From a virus, in the IMG/VR virus record IMGVR_UViG_3300025096_003363, positions 34,843 to 98,842 of that record: a stretch of 64,000 bases of DNA; one strand, written 5' to 3'. Below, piece after piece: positions 47,315-57,878 of the stretch. Every line of letters starts with the position of its first letter. The first letter of the stretch is position 1. A program made the position numbers and the translations under genes. The notes below the pieces were generated by a model. That model was not told the origin of the DNA. It saw only the letters and a list, made by a program, of their open reading frames with translations, and ran no database searches.

Positions 47315-49683
47315 TTCTTGTAATCTATAAAATTGATATCGCTAATGTTTGCTGTCTTAGGTATTGAATTAGGTATATTAGATAAAATAATATTTCTAAC
47401 CTCATCTCGGATACTTTCATTAGTTATATTTAAATTCTTAACGTTAATATCAACAACATTACTCTTATGCTTTAGATTTGTGTTAATAGAGTTAACTAAC
47501 GTTATAGTATCTGTTAAGTTTCTCATACCACATGGTAATGATATTGTAATGTCTTGCACATTATTTAAATTAGAACTAAACAAAAATGCTAATTGTTCAT
47601 TTTCACTTAAAGGCTCTAGAGCTAAATATAAATTATCAATAGCAACCGTATCCTCTTGATCAAGAGCCGCATTTCGTAGTACTTCTATTTTTTGCTGCAC
47701 ATTGTCAGCGTCGATGTAATATACAAATATATCACCGAAAAGAAGTCTTTTAGTGTACATCTGATATGCGTTAATTTCAAATTCATAGAATTTAATTGAA
47801 TTTAAATATACCTTACCAATTCCTTGGACAGCATCAAAAGATAAAAATACATTATTCTTTTCAAATAAATCGATTTCAAAATTGTACTCAAATGTTGTTT
47901 TAGCTATTCTTGCTGATAAGCTGAGACCCTCTGTGCTGCTATCAAAAAATCTATATATAAATTTACATTTTTTTCCATTTTTTTCAAATCTAATGCCGCC
48001 ATGAACAGCGTTATATTCTGACTCTATATGAAAATCATCAGTATCATTTTGTATAGTAAATCCTAATCCAAACCCACCATTTTTATTAATGGTTGAAAAG
48101 TAATTATTTATTTTCCTATTTATTGATGACGTATCACAAAAGTTTGTAGGTGATTTTGCCACAAAATCATCTTTTGATATTCTAACATACTTATACCTCT
48201 TTGAAGGTTCAAAAACTAAGTCACTCTTTTTATCAAAATAAAACTTTTTAGTTACAGAAGTCTTTAAACTCGAGTTAGTCATTATTAAATTCTCCACCGT
48301 ACCATCATAGGTAACATTAAACGCTGGAACCCCGTTAAGAGCATTTTCCTTTGTAGTAACATCCGGGTAAAAATATCTATCAACCCATGTTCCACGCTCA
48401 CCTATGCCACCGGACAACCAAGTACAGAGATAAGTTACATTTTCACTCTTAACAGTGTTATCATCTAAGTTATATACCCTGTCCGCTAAATCCGGTGTTT
48501 TAAATGCAAATGACCCGCAATCTGCAAACTTAGTATCGTTAATGTTTATTTTATCAAAAGGTTGAAGTGATGAAGGTGTCGTAAAGTATGTAGTACCTGG
48601 TGTTATAACCAAATCGTAGTTATTGTATACATAGTTTAATGCTAGCGTTTCATTCTCTTCACTATCCACATCGGTAAAGATACTTGTATATGTTCTTAAA
48701 TCTTGTGAAAAAATAGTTGTTTCAGATGTGGATAATAAATTATTTGAAGAGGTAAACGAATCTTGTGTATTAACTATATTCTTTAGATTGAGAAAATTAA
48801 ACACTAGTGAATCACTATTACTTGAGCTGTAAAGCAGGTAATTTGATGGGAGGTTAAAATCACTATTACTATCTTTTACTTTACCGGTATCATCATATGT
48901 AATATATGAAGCATTATATGGTGATGGTACAGATAAATTTAACTCTTGATCAATTTTTATATTATATGAATTAATAAAAAATGCGTTGTATCTATTAGCT
49001 GGATCGAGATATGTTGCTACTACTTCTACACCGTTACTATTAATAGCATACTGATTTTTTGTAGCATCGACCTGTTTTGTGGAATACAGGTTGATGTAAC
49101 TGGTATTCAGGTACTTTGATAAATTATAATTTAAATTAAACCCGGATAGGGGTAATTGACTCTCAGCAACAAATAGTACGTTACGTGTCTCTGTAAACTC
49201 AGTACCGTCCTCTACTACAAGGTAATATTTAAAGTTATTTTTGCGAGTAGCTACCCTACATGTAAAACTATCTATCAGTTCAATCTCGAAAACATCACCA
49301 CTTATTGGACTAATGTCAGCTGTTCCATAATTTACAGCTTCATAAATTTTATTTTCAAGTTTAAAGGTACTTAAAGAAGCAGCTTTAAATTTACAAAATG
49401 CAGTGCCACTAAACCCAAAATTTAATGAAGTTGAATATTTACCTGGTTTTATGTTTGGTGAATTGTATGTAGTTACATCATCTAGAAGAAAACTATCCGT
49501 AAGATAAAAATTAGTATAGTTTAGATTTTTAAAACTTTGTGAACCAGATAGTGCTTGAACAAAATTTATTTTAAACCCCCCGTTAAAAGTCCTAGGAAAT
49601 TGATCTAATTCAATATTCATCGGGCAAAAGCTAGCCTCTGCTGAGCTAAGTGCACTTAGACTAGATTTTACTAAAGATCCCAT
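47311..49683 (-). CDS. Large virion protein, unknown
   Basis: About 790 residues from the ATG at 49683 (a TTG two codons earlier is also in frame); the CATAAATA box 6 bases upstream supports the ATG. Strongly beta-rich with many Tyr/Asn/Ser, e.g. NLNYTNFYLTDSFLLDDVTTYN. Residues ~530-650 (GGFGLGFTIQNDTDDFHIES through GKVYLNSIKFYEFEIN) have the rhythm of a concanavalin/laminin-G-like sandwich, which would fit carbohydrate binding; this is a weak reading. Confidence 0.75.
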   Translation of the reverse strand: MGSLVKSSLSALSSAEASFCPMNIELDQFPRTFNGGFKINFVQALSGSQSFKNLNYTNFYLTDSFLLDDVTTYNSPNIKPGKYSTSLNFGFSGTAFCKFKAASLSTFKLENKIYEAVNYGTADISPISGDVFEIELIDSFTCRVATRKNNFKYYLVVEDGTEFTETRNVLFVAESQLPLSGFNLNYNLSKYLNTSYINLYSTKQVDATKNQYAINSNGVEVVATYLDPANRYNAFFINSYNIKIDQELNLSVPSPYNASYITYDDTGKVKDSNSDFNLPSNYLLYSSSNSDSLVFNFLNLKNIVNTQDSFTSSNNLLSTSETTIFSQDLRTYTSIFTDVDSEENETLALNYVYNNYDLVITPGTTYFTTPSSLQPFDKININDTKFADCGSFAFKTPDLADRVYNLDDNTVKSENVTYLCTWLSGGIGERGTWVDRYFYPDVTTKENALNGVPAFNVTYDGTVENLIMTNSSLKTSVTKKFYFDKKSDLVFEPSKRYKYVRISKDDFVAKSPTNFCDTSSINRKINNYFSTINKNGGFGLGFTIQNDTDDFHIESEYNAVHGGIRFEKNGKKCKFIYRFFDSSTEGLSLSARIAKTTFEYNFEIDLFEKNNVFLSFDAVQGIGKVYLNSIKFYEFEINAYQMYTKRLLFGDIFVYYIDADNVQQKIEVLRNAALDQEDTVAIDNLYLALEPLSENEQLAFLFSSNLNNVQDITISLPCGMRNLTDTITLVNSINTNLKHKSNVVDINVKNLNITNESIRDEVRNIILSNIPNSIPKTANISDINFIDYKK

Positions 49684-49689
49684 TAACAA

Positions 49690-49697
49690 TATTTATG
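49690..49697 (-). promoter_or_regulatory. Late promoter box (CATAAATA)
   Basis: Minus-strand CATAAATA, 6 bases before the ATG at 49683. Confidence 0.6.
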
Positions 49698-49720
49698 CTG
49701 TGTCTTCTTTATAAGATTTG

Positions 49721-50299
49721 TTATTGACCACCTCCGCTGTCCGAAGCTGCACCAGCCCCGCCACTTGCCGGGTCTTCTTTATATATTTTATTATCTAATT
49801 GTACGAGGAAGTCATCTTTTTTAGTAAGTAAGGTAAATCGCGAAGTATTATATTTATCATTCAAAAGATCCACACCAACTAACTCCATATCCTCTACAGC
49901 TTGGTAATATCCTTCAGTTCGTATGTTCATCGGAGCGCTTAATGTTGTCGTTTCACCGGTAACATACCCAATGTTTATTTTTAACACAACATATTTTTTT
50001 AATGCATAACTAGAAGGTTCATATATATGATGGTAATTATCAGTTAGATATTTTGGTGCCACGCCTTTATTAATTTCAGGGTAAATAGAATCTTTTGTGT
50101 AATCACGAAAAACCGAAACATCTGGTTCTAACACTGCAGTACCATCACCCCAGTCGATTGCTAGATAGTTAGGAAAGGTACCGGTATAGACATCTACCAA
50201 ATTTAATGCAAACTTTGTTACATCAAAGAGATCAATCGCTTCATAAACCTTTGATGCTCCGGTAGTGGTAGTGGATATAGAAAAAGTATGAGTGTTCAT
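49721..50299 (-). CDS. Small virion protein with PKD-like segment
   Basis: The 192-residue protein contains YLAIDWGDGTAVLEPD followed by NYHHIYEPSSY, the WGDGT...HxY pattern of PKD/Ig-like domains. The C-terminus is a Gly/Ala/Ser tail (PASGGAGAASDSGGGQ). It overlaps the 992-residue gene by 4 bases. Probably a baseplate-associated decoration (inference). Confidence 0.75.
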   Translation of the reverse strand: MNTHTFSISTTTTGASKVYEAIDLFDVTKFALNLVDVYTGTFPNYLAIDWGDGTAVLEPDVSVFRDYTKDSIYPEINKGVAPKYLTDNYHHIYEPSSYALKKYVVLKINIGYVTGETTTLSAPMNIRTEGYYQAVEDMELVGVDLLNDKYNTSRFTLLTKKDDFLVQLDNKIYKEDPASGGAGAASDSGGGQ

Positions 50300-53274
50300 A
50301 GTATTAAAGCCGCAGCAGATAGAGGTGATGGTGATACATACGTCGCCGTTAATGATGGTATGGCTGAAGATAAAACAAAGTTCAAATTATTCAGATTGCG
50401 TGTGTTAGAGGCAGATTCCGCAAAAGTAAATGTAAACCTACTGTTGTTACAGACATAAACTTCAGAATTTAAAAATTTAATATCATCTACGTATTCAAAT
50501 AGATAATTAAACAGCACCGGCCCTTTGTTTTGATCTTTTAGTATAACCCCCAAGTTAAATTGCTCGTTATCGCTACTATACGTTAACAAGGGCTTGCTAC
50601 ACTCTATATAAGCAGCATCGCCCCCTGTTAGATTTAAAAATGCAGCAGAAGACACTGCTGGGTTACCTGTTGTAGGAAATATTTGTACACTCTTATCATC
50701 GATGTAACTATACTTGTAAATTTCTGGGTAAAATCTATCTCCCTTATATCCTAGCTGGTCTCTCGCCATCCTACAGTAAAACACATCATCCTCTACCTTT
50801 AACCTATTACTTACTTTATCAAAAAAGTTTGTATTTATAGTGAGAGAATTAGTAAACGTTCCTGGGCTAACAAACCTTTCGTCTTTATATGAAGTTCGCT
50901 CAACAACTAAATAACCACTGGTTTCAATAAACAACGTGCTATAAAAAATATCAAAATTAGTTACCGCGGAAGAAAGTTCGTTACAAACTGCGGTGTTGTA
51001 TTTTGTAGAGAGATATGATAACCACTCTGTAAGCTCTTTTACAGCAGGGGTATTCCACGCTGTATTTGTATTCTTTAAATAAATTTTGCCTAGGTGGTCT
51101 TGCTTATTAAAGAAGCTTTCTTTTGCTGATGTTACATTAGATATTGTAGTTTTAGAATCTACATTTGCGTTATACTCAAAACTCTCTTCATTAGGCGTGT
51201 AGTTAAATACTATATTATCTGTGAACCGCATTCCGTCATAGTTTTTAACATCATTTCCGGAATTACCAGAGCCACCAGATAATCGTACATCATAAGTAAA
51301 ATTACCTGTTAAATCATCTGTCCATGTATCTGTAGGATCACATAATGCTGTGAATAAAGTTTTGCCGGAGTCGGCATCAACATTAAAGAGACCTATTCCG
51401 GCTTCTACTAAATCTGAAAAATAAAACTGGTCACTACTAGTTGCGTAGGCACTTAACTGAGAAATGTTTAAGTCTCCAACTCGAGTGGCACTTACAGGGT
51501 CTGTAAGAAACTCCGAATCAGAAAATTTAAAATACGCCCCTTCTTTAATATCTGCATCTAGAGTCATAGACTCAGGCCGCCCATAATCTACTTCTAGGTA
51601 GTTTGAAGGTTTTTGTAAAGTTTGATAGGGGTTAAAATACCTAGCGAATATATTATATGCAGAGGTGGGAAAGCTTAACCAAGTGCTTGGAGTATCAGGT
51701 AGTAAACCGGACGGGCCTCTACCGGTAAAACCATTAGTAAATGTTGATAGGCCCGATCTTATAGTTTCGGAATACGTTGTCGTATCAGTTGTTTTATAAA
51801 CAAAATTATAGCCCTCGCCATACAGGTCATCAAAAAATTGATAACCGTTTAATAACAAGCTTTTTATTGTTTTCGGATTTTCTTGTACAATGTTACTTCT
51901 GTAATAATTGTAATCTTTTACTAAACCAAAGATATTTCCAAATAAATCCTTTTTACTATCATTTATATATCCTTGATCAAAAAGATAAGATAAGTCGGTG
52001 TTTAAATTCCTATCTTGTCCAATTTCAGAATTATAACCTATAAAAGCAGTACTATCTCTATCAGTATTAGGTTGATTAACTGCAATTCCTTTACTAGCAT
52101 TATTAATTGATCTAGAGGTATCAATAATAAAAGTTAATACGTTTTCTGTATTTGTAAATAAATTTGGATCCGGAAATATATATAATTGGTTAGGCGGGTA
52201 GGTCTTTTTAGTAAAGAATTTTAACCGCCGGCCTTCAATAGTTACGATTGAAGAATTTTGTGGTCTAAAGAACCCTAAATCTCTCTCACTTACAACTTCA
52301 CCAGAAAACACTGAAGCTGTAGAAGGGAAGTCTTGATTTAAAAAATTAGCATATGGTTTTTCTGCTTTAAATAAAATAGGAGGTAAATTATTTTCATCCA
52401 ATTCTGGCTTTCCATTTTCATCTGTGGCTAGATAATAAAAATCAGCCCCCATAAATTTTTCTGTTAGCTTCCGCTTATTATTAAACAGAGAATCGTCTGT
52501 AACATTAAAATCTAAAGTCTTACGACCTTCTTTAAGTGTAATTAAATCCTCACCAACATTAGCAAAAACCTGAGTAATTAATGACTCATCATCAGTTAAA
52601 AATATATTATCTTTTGGTAACCCAGCCGGATCATAGCTTTTAAAGGTTTTACCGTAGTCGCCTGCTTTTGGAGACCTGTTAAAGTACTGTGAAAAATTAT
52701 CAAAATACTCTGTTAGTGAGATTGATAAATCTCTTTTAATCTTTCCTATATCATAGTCTTTTGCAGCTGTGCTACGATTTTCGAGAAAGTTAATAACAAG
52801 ATCTATAGCAGCGCGCTCTGCACCTAATGAACTACCCTTTACTTTAGCTTTTGTAGTAGCATAATGAAGAGTTTGGCGCTTTTTCTTATAGTATGAAATA
52901 ATGTCTCTTATTTTACTACTATAAAAGGACATTGCGATCTCCATATCATATGGATCGGTAAAATCTAACTGTGTAAGAAACGTTCTTTCTGCATTAGTAG
53001 AAAAATTTAAAGTAATGTCTTTTAAAAAATCACGATACCGTTCGATAATTATATCCTTATTATCCTTAGCTTGATTATTCGTCTGAATATTCCACCTATT
53101 AAGATAGGTGTTATAAAAGTCTGTTAAAGTTTCTGGTTGGTAAGATTCACTTACCGTTTCAATAAACTGAACAAACGAAAATGGTGTAAATTTATCTAAC
53201 GCATCATCATGTTTTACATTAGGATTAGTTATAGATAAATCTACTTCAGGAAAGCCTGTAACAATAGTATCCAT
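50296..53274 (-). CDS. Large baseplate protein candidate
   Basis: The 992-residue protein begins MDTIVTGFPEVDLSITNPNV. A helical N-terminal third (LTDFYNTYLNRWNIQTN, RYRDFLKDITLNFSTNAERTFL) is followed by a beta-rich remainder. Its length and position two genes after gp6 are like T4 gp7 (1032 residues), but I see no clear sequence match. A GATAAATA box is 6 bases before the ATG. Confidence 0.75.
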   Translation of the reverse strand: MDTIVTGFPEVDLSITNPNVKHDDALDKFTPFSFVQFIETVSESYQPETLTDFYNTYLNRWNIQTNNQAKDNKDIIIERYRDFLKDITLNFSTNAERTFLTQLDFTDPYDMEIAMSFYSSKIRDIISYYKKKRQTLHYATTKAKVKGSSLGAERAAIDLVINFLENRSTAAKDYDIGKIKRDLSISLTEYFDNFSQYFNRSPKAGDYGKTFKSYDPAGLPKDNIFLTDDESLITQVFANVGEDLITLKEGRKTLDFNVTDDSLFNNKRKLTEKFMGADFYYLATDENGKPELDENNLPPILFKAEKPYANFLNQDFPSTASVFSGEVVSERDLGFFRPQNSSIVTIEGRRLKFFTKKTYPPNQLYIFPDPNLFTNTENVLTFIIDTSRSINNASKGIAVNQPNTDRDSTAFIGYNSEIGQDRNLNTDLSYLFDQGYINDSKKDLFGNIFGLVKDYNYYRSNIVQENPKTIKSLLLNGYQFFDDLYGEGYNFVYKTTDTTTYSETIRSGLSTFTNGFTGRGPSGLLPDTPSTWLSFPTSAYNIFARYFNPYQTLQKPSNYLEVDYGRPESMTLDADIKEGAYFKFSDSEFLTDPVSATRVGDLNISQLSAYATSSDQFYFSDLVEAGIGLFNVDADSGKTLFTALCDPTDTWTDDLTGNFTYDVRLSGGSGNSGNDVKNYDGMRFTDNIVFNYTPNEESFEYNANVDSKTTISNVTSAKESFFNKQDHLGKIYLKNTNTAWNTPAVKELTEWLSYLSTKYNTAVCNELSSAVTNFDIFYSTLFIETSGYLVVERTSYKDERFVSPGTFTNSLTINTNFFDKVSNRLKVEDDVFYCRMARDQLGYKGDRFYPEIYKYSYIDDKSVQIFPTTGNPAVSSAAFLNLTGGDAAYIECSKPLLTYSSDNEQFNLGVILKDQNKGPVLFNYLFEYVDDIKFLNSEVYVCNNSRFTFTFAESASNTRNLNNLNFVLSSAIPSLTATYVSPSPLSAAALIL

Positions 53275-53280
53275 TAAACA

Positions 53281-53288
53281 TATTTATC
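53281..53288 (-). promoter_or_regulatory. Late promoter box (GATAAATA)
   Basis: Minus-strand GATAAATA, 6 bases before the ATG at 53274. Confidence 0.6.
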
Positions 53289-53289
53289 T

Positions 53290-55539
53290 CTAGAACAGAG
53301 ATAGACTACTAAATAAGGAGTTTCGAATCATAACATCAAATACGTTATTAGCTCCTTCGAGGGCGCTAAGCGGGGTATTATAATCTAATGTTGTTAATCC
53401 ATTGGAATAGTCGATTAAACCACCCTCGATGGTGTTATCGTACGTTGCAGATAGACTATAAAATTTGTAAAACTTATCTACATCTGTAATACTAGCATAA
53501 GTTGCTGGTAATACTAAAGGCCACCCCCAATATGGGCCACCGCTAGTTGCAGGTGTCGCTGTAGTATTAAAATTACTAAGCATATAAGTCTGGAAATTAC
53601 CAGATTTAGAATATGAAGCTCCACTTAATGCAGATATTGGCTGATAAGTATTCAGTCTTGTATATGTGTCACTAAACTTTTCATACGCTACAATGTCTGT
53701 GCCGGCAGACACTTCGTAAGTTGATGTATCAAGTAATGCACTTAGATTTTTTCCATAAGTTGTTTTTGTTGTATGTCCTTTGGGGTTGTAGTTTTCATCA
53801 AATTTATTTTGTGTACCTCTAAATTTGTTATAATTCATACTGAGCACACTCATTAACCTATCCACTAATTCAGGTTGTTGAGCTAAAGATCGATCAAACA
53901 CGATCCCTTCGTCATCGGTTAGATCAGCTAAATTAATAAGAGAATTAATATCACAATAATCTATATCGCTAGTGTTTGATGTAAAGTTTTGAATTCTTTC
54001 CCAAATCTTCTTTCCTAAAACAGTATAACTACTACTAACGTTACCAAATATAGTTCCAATAAAATCAGTAAATAAGATATCCTTATCTAATAAAATTTCC
54101 TGGAACCGTAAATCCTTTATTGTTTGTTCAAAATCAAATTCTTCATTTTGCTTATATGCTTCGTAATAGTTTTTTGGATAACAAGTAAAAGCTGTATAGC
54201 CGGTTACTGTATTAGTTGTAGAGGTCGCAGTATTTTCATACGGACATTTTGCACTAAGTGTTAAGTACGCAGGCTCAGCAGAAAGTGAAGCAAGAGTATT
54301 ATCATTAAATGTTAAGAGACCTCTATACCAAAATGTTGTATCAAAAGAAGATAACGTAGCGCTTAAGCTTTGAATTGTATAATGTGATGCAGATACTTTA
54401 ACACCACTTACACCCGGAATTATTTGTGGTGTTTTACCTGATAACAACGAAAAGGTTGGTGTTAAGTGACTAGACAAGGACTTCATTGTATAGTAATCCT
54501 GATTCTTTGGTGAAAGAATAAATGGTATACCCAATCCTTTGTACTGAACTGGAGATACAGCAAAGGTAGCTACACTGTCACCTTCTCCTGGAATACCATT
54601 TGAGGTGATTGCTATACTACTAAGAGTTTGAGCAGAAGTTGCGCCAACTAAAGATGATAGTGTAATAGTAAAGTTGTTGTTGTAGTTATTATTTTTATAA
54701 CCAGTAGTGCTATTAGAGAATATATTATCTCTATCCTTAAAGAAAGATACGTTAATAGTGTTGTAAGGTGCTTTTTGTCCGTCAGTCTTAAAATATACTA
54801 CTTGATCTCCCGAGCTTCCTACATTAATACTTGATATATGCGTGCTTAATGAGTTTACTATTGCAAACGCACTCGGGCCTTTACCACTAGTGTAATTATT
54901 ACCACTTAACCGCACATATATGTTTGCAGAAGAAAGAGAAATCTTGTCTATATCCTCATACTCAAATCCAGATAGTGAAGGTATGTATTCTTTCTTATAA
55001 AATGAATTAAACTTTTTAAGATTATTAAACCTATTAGCATTTAAATTATAATAATTAGGTACATCACACCCAGACACCGAAAAATAAATATCTTGAAAAT
55101 CTTGATAGAAGGGCGACTGTGAATTAATTGTTATAGCATTAGAAAATTCACCTGCTGATAAATTTAATATATTTGTCTTTACAGGGCCAGCGGTAACTGT
55201 AAAGGTGTTAGTTATGTAATCAAATATTTCAACATCTGTGCTATACGACGCTAATATTGAATTATTATTACAATCACGTAACACCATTCTGACATTGTAT
55301 ACCCCGGGGTATTCGTAAACGTGGTTACTGGTTAATGTATTACCATAAGTACCGTCGCCAAAGTCGAAAGTAGCCTTTAAGGTATTATATTGGGTTGTTA
55401 CCGCCACACCGCCGAGAGAGCTAGGTATACGAGCCTTAAAAGTTAGCGGGGTAAAGGGTAGATTATAAGAAGATAACTTAGCTTCTCGCTTATAATCTTC
55501 TACGTCAAATGTCGCATAGTCTACTTTTATATTACTCAT
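53290..55539 (-). CDS. Large baseplate-associated protein with PKD-like domain
   Basis: The 749-residue protein has, near the N-terminus, KATFDFGDGTYGNT and HVYEYPGVYNVRMVLRD, a textbook PKD pattern (FDFGDGT ... HxYxxPGxYxVxL). A long Ser/Thr/Asn-rich beta region and a helical segment (~490-600) follow. It overlaps gp6 by 8 bases, so it belongs to the wedge operon. It has no T4 counterpart that I recognise. Confidence 0.78.
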   Translation of the reverse strand: MSNIKVDYATFDVEDYKREAKLSSYNLPFTPLTFKARIPSSLGGVAVTTQYNTLKATFDFGDGTYGNTLTSNHVYEYPGVYNVRMVLRDCNNNSILASYSTDVEIFDYITNTFTVTAGPVKTNILNLSAGEFSNAITINSQSPFYQDFQDIYFSVSGCDVPNYYNLNANRFNNLKKFNSFYKKEYIPSLSGFEYEDIDKISLSSANIYVRLSGNNYTSGKGPSAFAIVNSLSTHISSINVGSSGDQVVYFKTDGQKAPYNTINVSFFKDRDNIFSNSTTGYKNNNYNNNFTITLSSLVGATSAQTLSSIAITSNGIPGEGDSVATFAVSPVQYKGLGIPFILSPKNQDYYTMKSLSSHLTPTFSLLSGKTPQIIPGVSGVKVSASHYTIQSLSATLSSFDTTFWYRGLLTFNDNTLASLSAEPAYLTLSAKCPYENTATSTTNTVTGYTAFTCYPKNYYEAYKQNEEFDFEQTIKDLRFQEILLDKDILFTDFIGTIFGNVSSSYTVLGKKIWERIQNFTSNTSDIDYCDINSLINLADLTDDEGIVFDRSLAQQPELVDRLMSVLSMNYNKFRGTQNKFDENYNPKGHTTKTTYGKNLSALLDTSTYEVSAGTDIVAYEKFSDTYTRLNTYQPISALSGASYSKSGNFQTYMLSNFNTTATPATSGGPYWGWPLVLPATYASITDVDKFYKFYSLSATYDNTIEGGLIDYSNGLTTLDYNTPLSALEGANNVFDVMIRNSLFSSLSLF

Positions 55540-57379
55540 CTGTTATAACAATACGCTTAGCTACGGATAAGGGAGAGTATAGGTACGGAAATTTAAAAAA
55601 CGGTAACGTTTTATCTTGATTTACTAACTCTATATCACTTTCAGGGTATTGAGGGTTAAATGATAAAAATGATACACCACCTGTGAATATTTCCCCAGTT
55701 AGCTCATTTCTAGTTTCTATTCGCTTTATACCTTCCAGTGAAAGAATATCATTAGCTAAATCTATTAATTTTAAATTCTCACCTAGATTGTTATTTTCCG
55801 GAATGAAAAAGTTTTTAATTATACTGGCAATTCGCGACTTTAACGTGTTTTTATTAATTTTGTTGTTTGTTTCTCTAACAGCGTATAACTTACTTTGATC
55901 TAGTATATCTAATGTTAAGTTAGAAGCATTACCTATACCTAACCCAAACGCCATATAGATAGGATCTCTAGGTACAACAGTATTAGATAACATCTTACGG
56001 TCCTGCGTTTGCGTTACAATATAATTTTTAAATGAATTACTCAAAAACGGAGGATAGGACTTATCTTCTGTGATTTTAAATTTAGGTACAACAAATACAT
56101 TAATGTTATTAAAGTCACACGAATCTGCAAAATTCACTTGATTGATTATTACTCTATTTACCTTATTAGGGTCAACACATATATCATAAAAATATTGTAT
56201 ATATTCATTAATATAAGACGTGTTGCTAGCAACGCGCGTACTAGTGATCACGTTAGCTAAGTTTCTTTCTAGGAATGATTGATAGTCTTTTTCAGTAACC
56301 AGCCTCAATTGCGATGAAAACATTTTTGGAGCATTTTGTCTAATTTGGTCGACTGTTTCTTCTGTTGAAAGAGTAGAAGAATTGAGAGGGTTATTAAATG
56401 TAATCTTTGGACTGTTGGTAATATTTAGGAATGTTGTTTCGTCTTTATTCGGATATATGTCCTTAAATAATGCACGTTGCCTAGCCGAATCATAAACAAA
56501 TAATTTATTACCATTAATTATGTTTTTACTAATAATGCCGGCAGTATTATCTGACAATATATAATCGATTGATACAATATCACTCTGCTCTAGCTTTTTA
56601 CCAAATACACCATTTCCAAACTTTACTTCATAATGACCGTATTCATTTAATCTAATCTCACATACTCTATCAACCGCGCTTGATAGATACAAGCTTTCAA
56701 CAATCTGGTATTCATAGTATGTTGAATTACTAGCCTCTTTGACATACACGCTTACAGTACCATCAGCAATAAATTTATCATCATTACTATCAACAATGTT
56801 ATCTACAACAATTGGTAATATTTCAAATTCCTCGCCCTGGGCAGTATAATCTGGATACTCTTTAATGGTCCCTTGATACAAGATAGCTTCATCATTTACA
56901 GTTTGTAAAGTTTCTGTTTTGCCGGCAACATTTTTATTAAAGGATAAATCTTCATTAAAGTTATATTGAACACCGTCTGCTAAAAAATAAGAATATTTAC
57001 GAATAGTATAATTACCGGTAGGTAAAGATGCTGATGCAACTGCGTTTATTGGAACAATAGAAGTTTGCTTACCAGCCGGCTTATAACCGATTAACTTTAC
57101 AATTTTGTTCATGTTCTCATATAGAGTAGCTTGATCAAAATTTACTTCTGCAGCTGTATTGTTTAAATAGAACAAGAGAACATGATAAGAGTATGCAATT
57201 ATATCAATTACGGCGGCTAAATTACTACCTTCATAATTTTGATCGGTGAACTTTTGATTTTCATCTAATCGATTAATAATATAATCTTTTAAACTTACTG
57301 CATCAAACGCGACATATGCGTCTTGTGGCAGATTAAAATCTAAAAACTTATTCGATGTTTCGTTTGTGTTTGTTGGCAT
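55532..57379 (-). CDS. gp6: Baseplate wedge protein gp6
   Basis: gp6 forms the inner wedge ring of T4-type baseplates. The 615 residues (T4: 660) include NYEGSNLAAVIDIIAYSYHV, LYENMNKIVKLIGYKPAGKQ, YGHYEVKFGNGVFGKKLEQ (typical of the gpJ/gp6 group) and VTEKDYQSFLERN. It follows gp25 by 4 bases, the usual gp25-gp6 order in T4-like marine phages. Confidence 0.9.
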   Translation of the reverse strand: MPTNTNETSNKFLDFNLPQDAYVAFDAVSLKDYIINRLDENQKFTDQNYEGSNLAAVIDIIAYSYHVLLFYLNNTAAEVNFDQATLYENMNKIVKLIGYKPAGKQTSIVPINAVASASLPTGNYTIRKYSYFLADGVQYNFNEDLSFNKNVAGKTETLQTVNDEAILYQGTIKEYPDYTAQGEEFEILPIVVDNIVDSNDDKFIADGTVSVYVKEASNSTYYEYQIVESLYLSSAVDRVCEIRLNEYGHYEVKFGNGVFGKKLEQSDIVSIDYILSDNTAGIISKNIINGNKLFVYDSARQRALFKDIYPNKDETTFLNITNSPKITFNNPLNSSTLSTEETVDQIRQNAPKMFSSQLRLVTEKDYQSFLERNLANVITSTRVASNTSYINEYIQYFYDICVDPNKVNRVIINQVNFADSCDFNNINVFVVPKFKITEDKSYPPFLSNSFKNYIVTQTQDRKMLSNTVVPRDPIYMAFGLGIGNASNLTLDILDQSKLYAVRETNNKINKNTLKSRIASIIKNFFIPENNNLGENLKLIDLANDILSLEGIKRIETRNELTGEIFTGGVSFLSFNPQYPESDIELVNQDKTLPFFKFPYLYSPLSVAKRIVITDE

Positions 57380-57383
57380 GATA

Positions 57384-57872
57384 TTATAATACGTAGTATC
57401 CGTTACTATTTAATAATGACTTAAGTGTTATCCCATATGCATTTAATGATGGTATGTTTATTTGTAAAGCTATGTAATATTCCTGCGCATCTGTAATAGC
57501 ATCTACGTTAACCTTTTCAAGCTGTATACGTGGCTCTTGTTCAGGTAATTTAGTATCAATATCATACCTAATTTTATACGCAGTCGAGCTGTTGACAGGG
57601 TCAAACAGATATCTTCTTAAATCAATACCAAATTCAGGGTTTAATATTTTCTGTCCCGGTGACGTTAAAAACGCATTTATAATGCTATTTTTAATAGCTT
57701 GTAAATCATATGACCCTTGAATATCTTTTAAAACTACGTCTTTGTTTAGTTGTTTGTTATAATATACCTCGGGTACTAGATCTAAAAATAAATCCTTATA
57801 CAGATAACCACCTTTAAGGGCCGCGTTATCTTTTTTATCTACCGAGACATCTGATATCTTTATAAGAGCCAT
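57384..57872 (-). CDS. gp25: Baseplate wedge protein gp25
   Basis: A gpW/gp25-family protein that nucleates sheath assembly. The 162 residues include DVVLKDIQGSYDLQAIKNSI, SPGQKILNPEFGIDLRRYLF (the family core, NPxFGxxL) and a C-terminal YYIALQINIPSLN. An ATTAAATA box (57879-57886) precedes the ATG by 6 bases. First gene of the large minus-strand virion operon. Confidence 0.92.
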   Translation of the reverse strand: MALIKISDVSVDKKDNAALKGGYLYKDLFLDLVPEVYYNKQLNKDVVLKDIQGSYDLQAIKNSIINAFLTSPGQKILNPEFGIDLRRYLFDPVNSSTAYKIRYDIDTKLPEQEPRIQLEKVNVDAITDAQEYYIALQINIPSLNAYGITLKSLLNSNGYYVL

Positions 57873-57878
57873 TTATAA

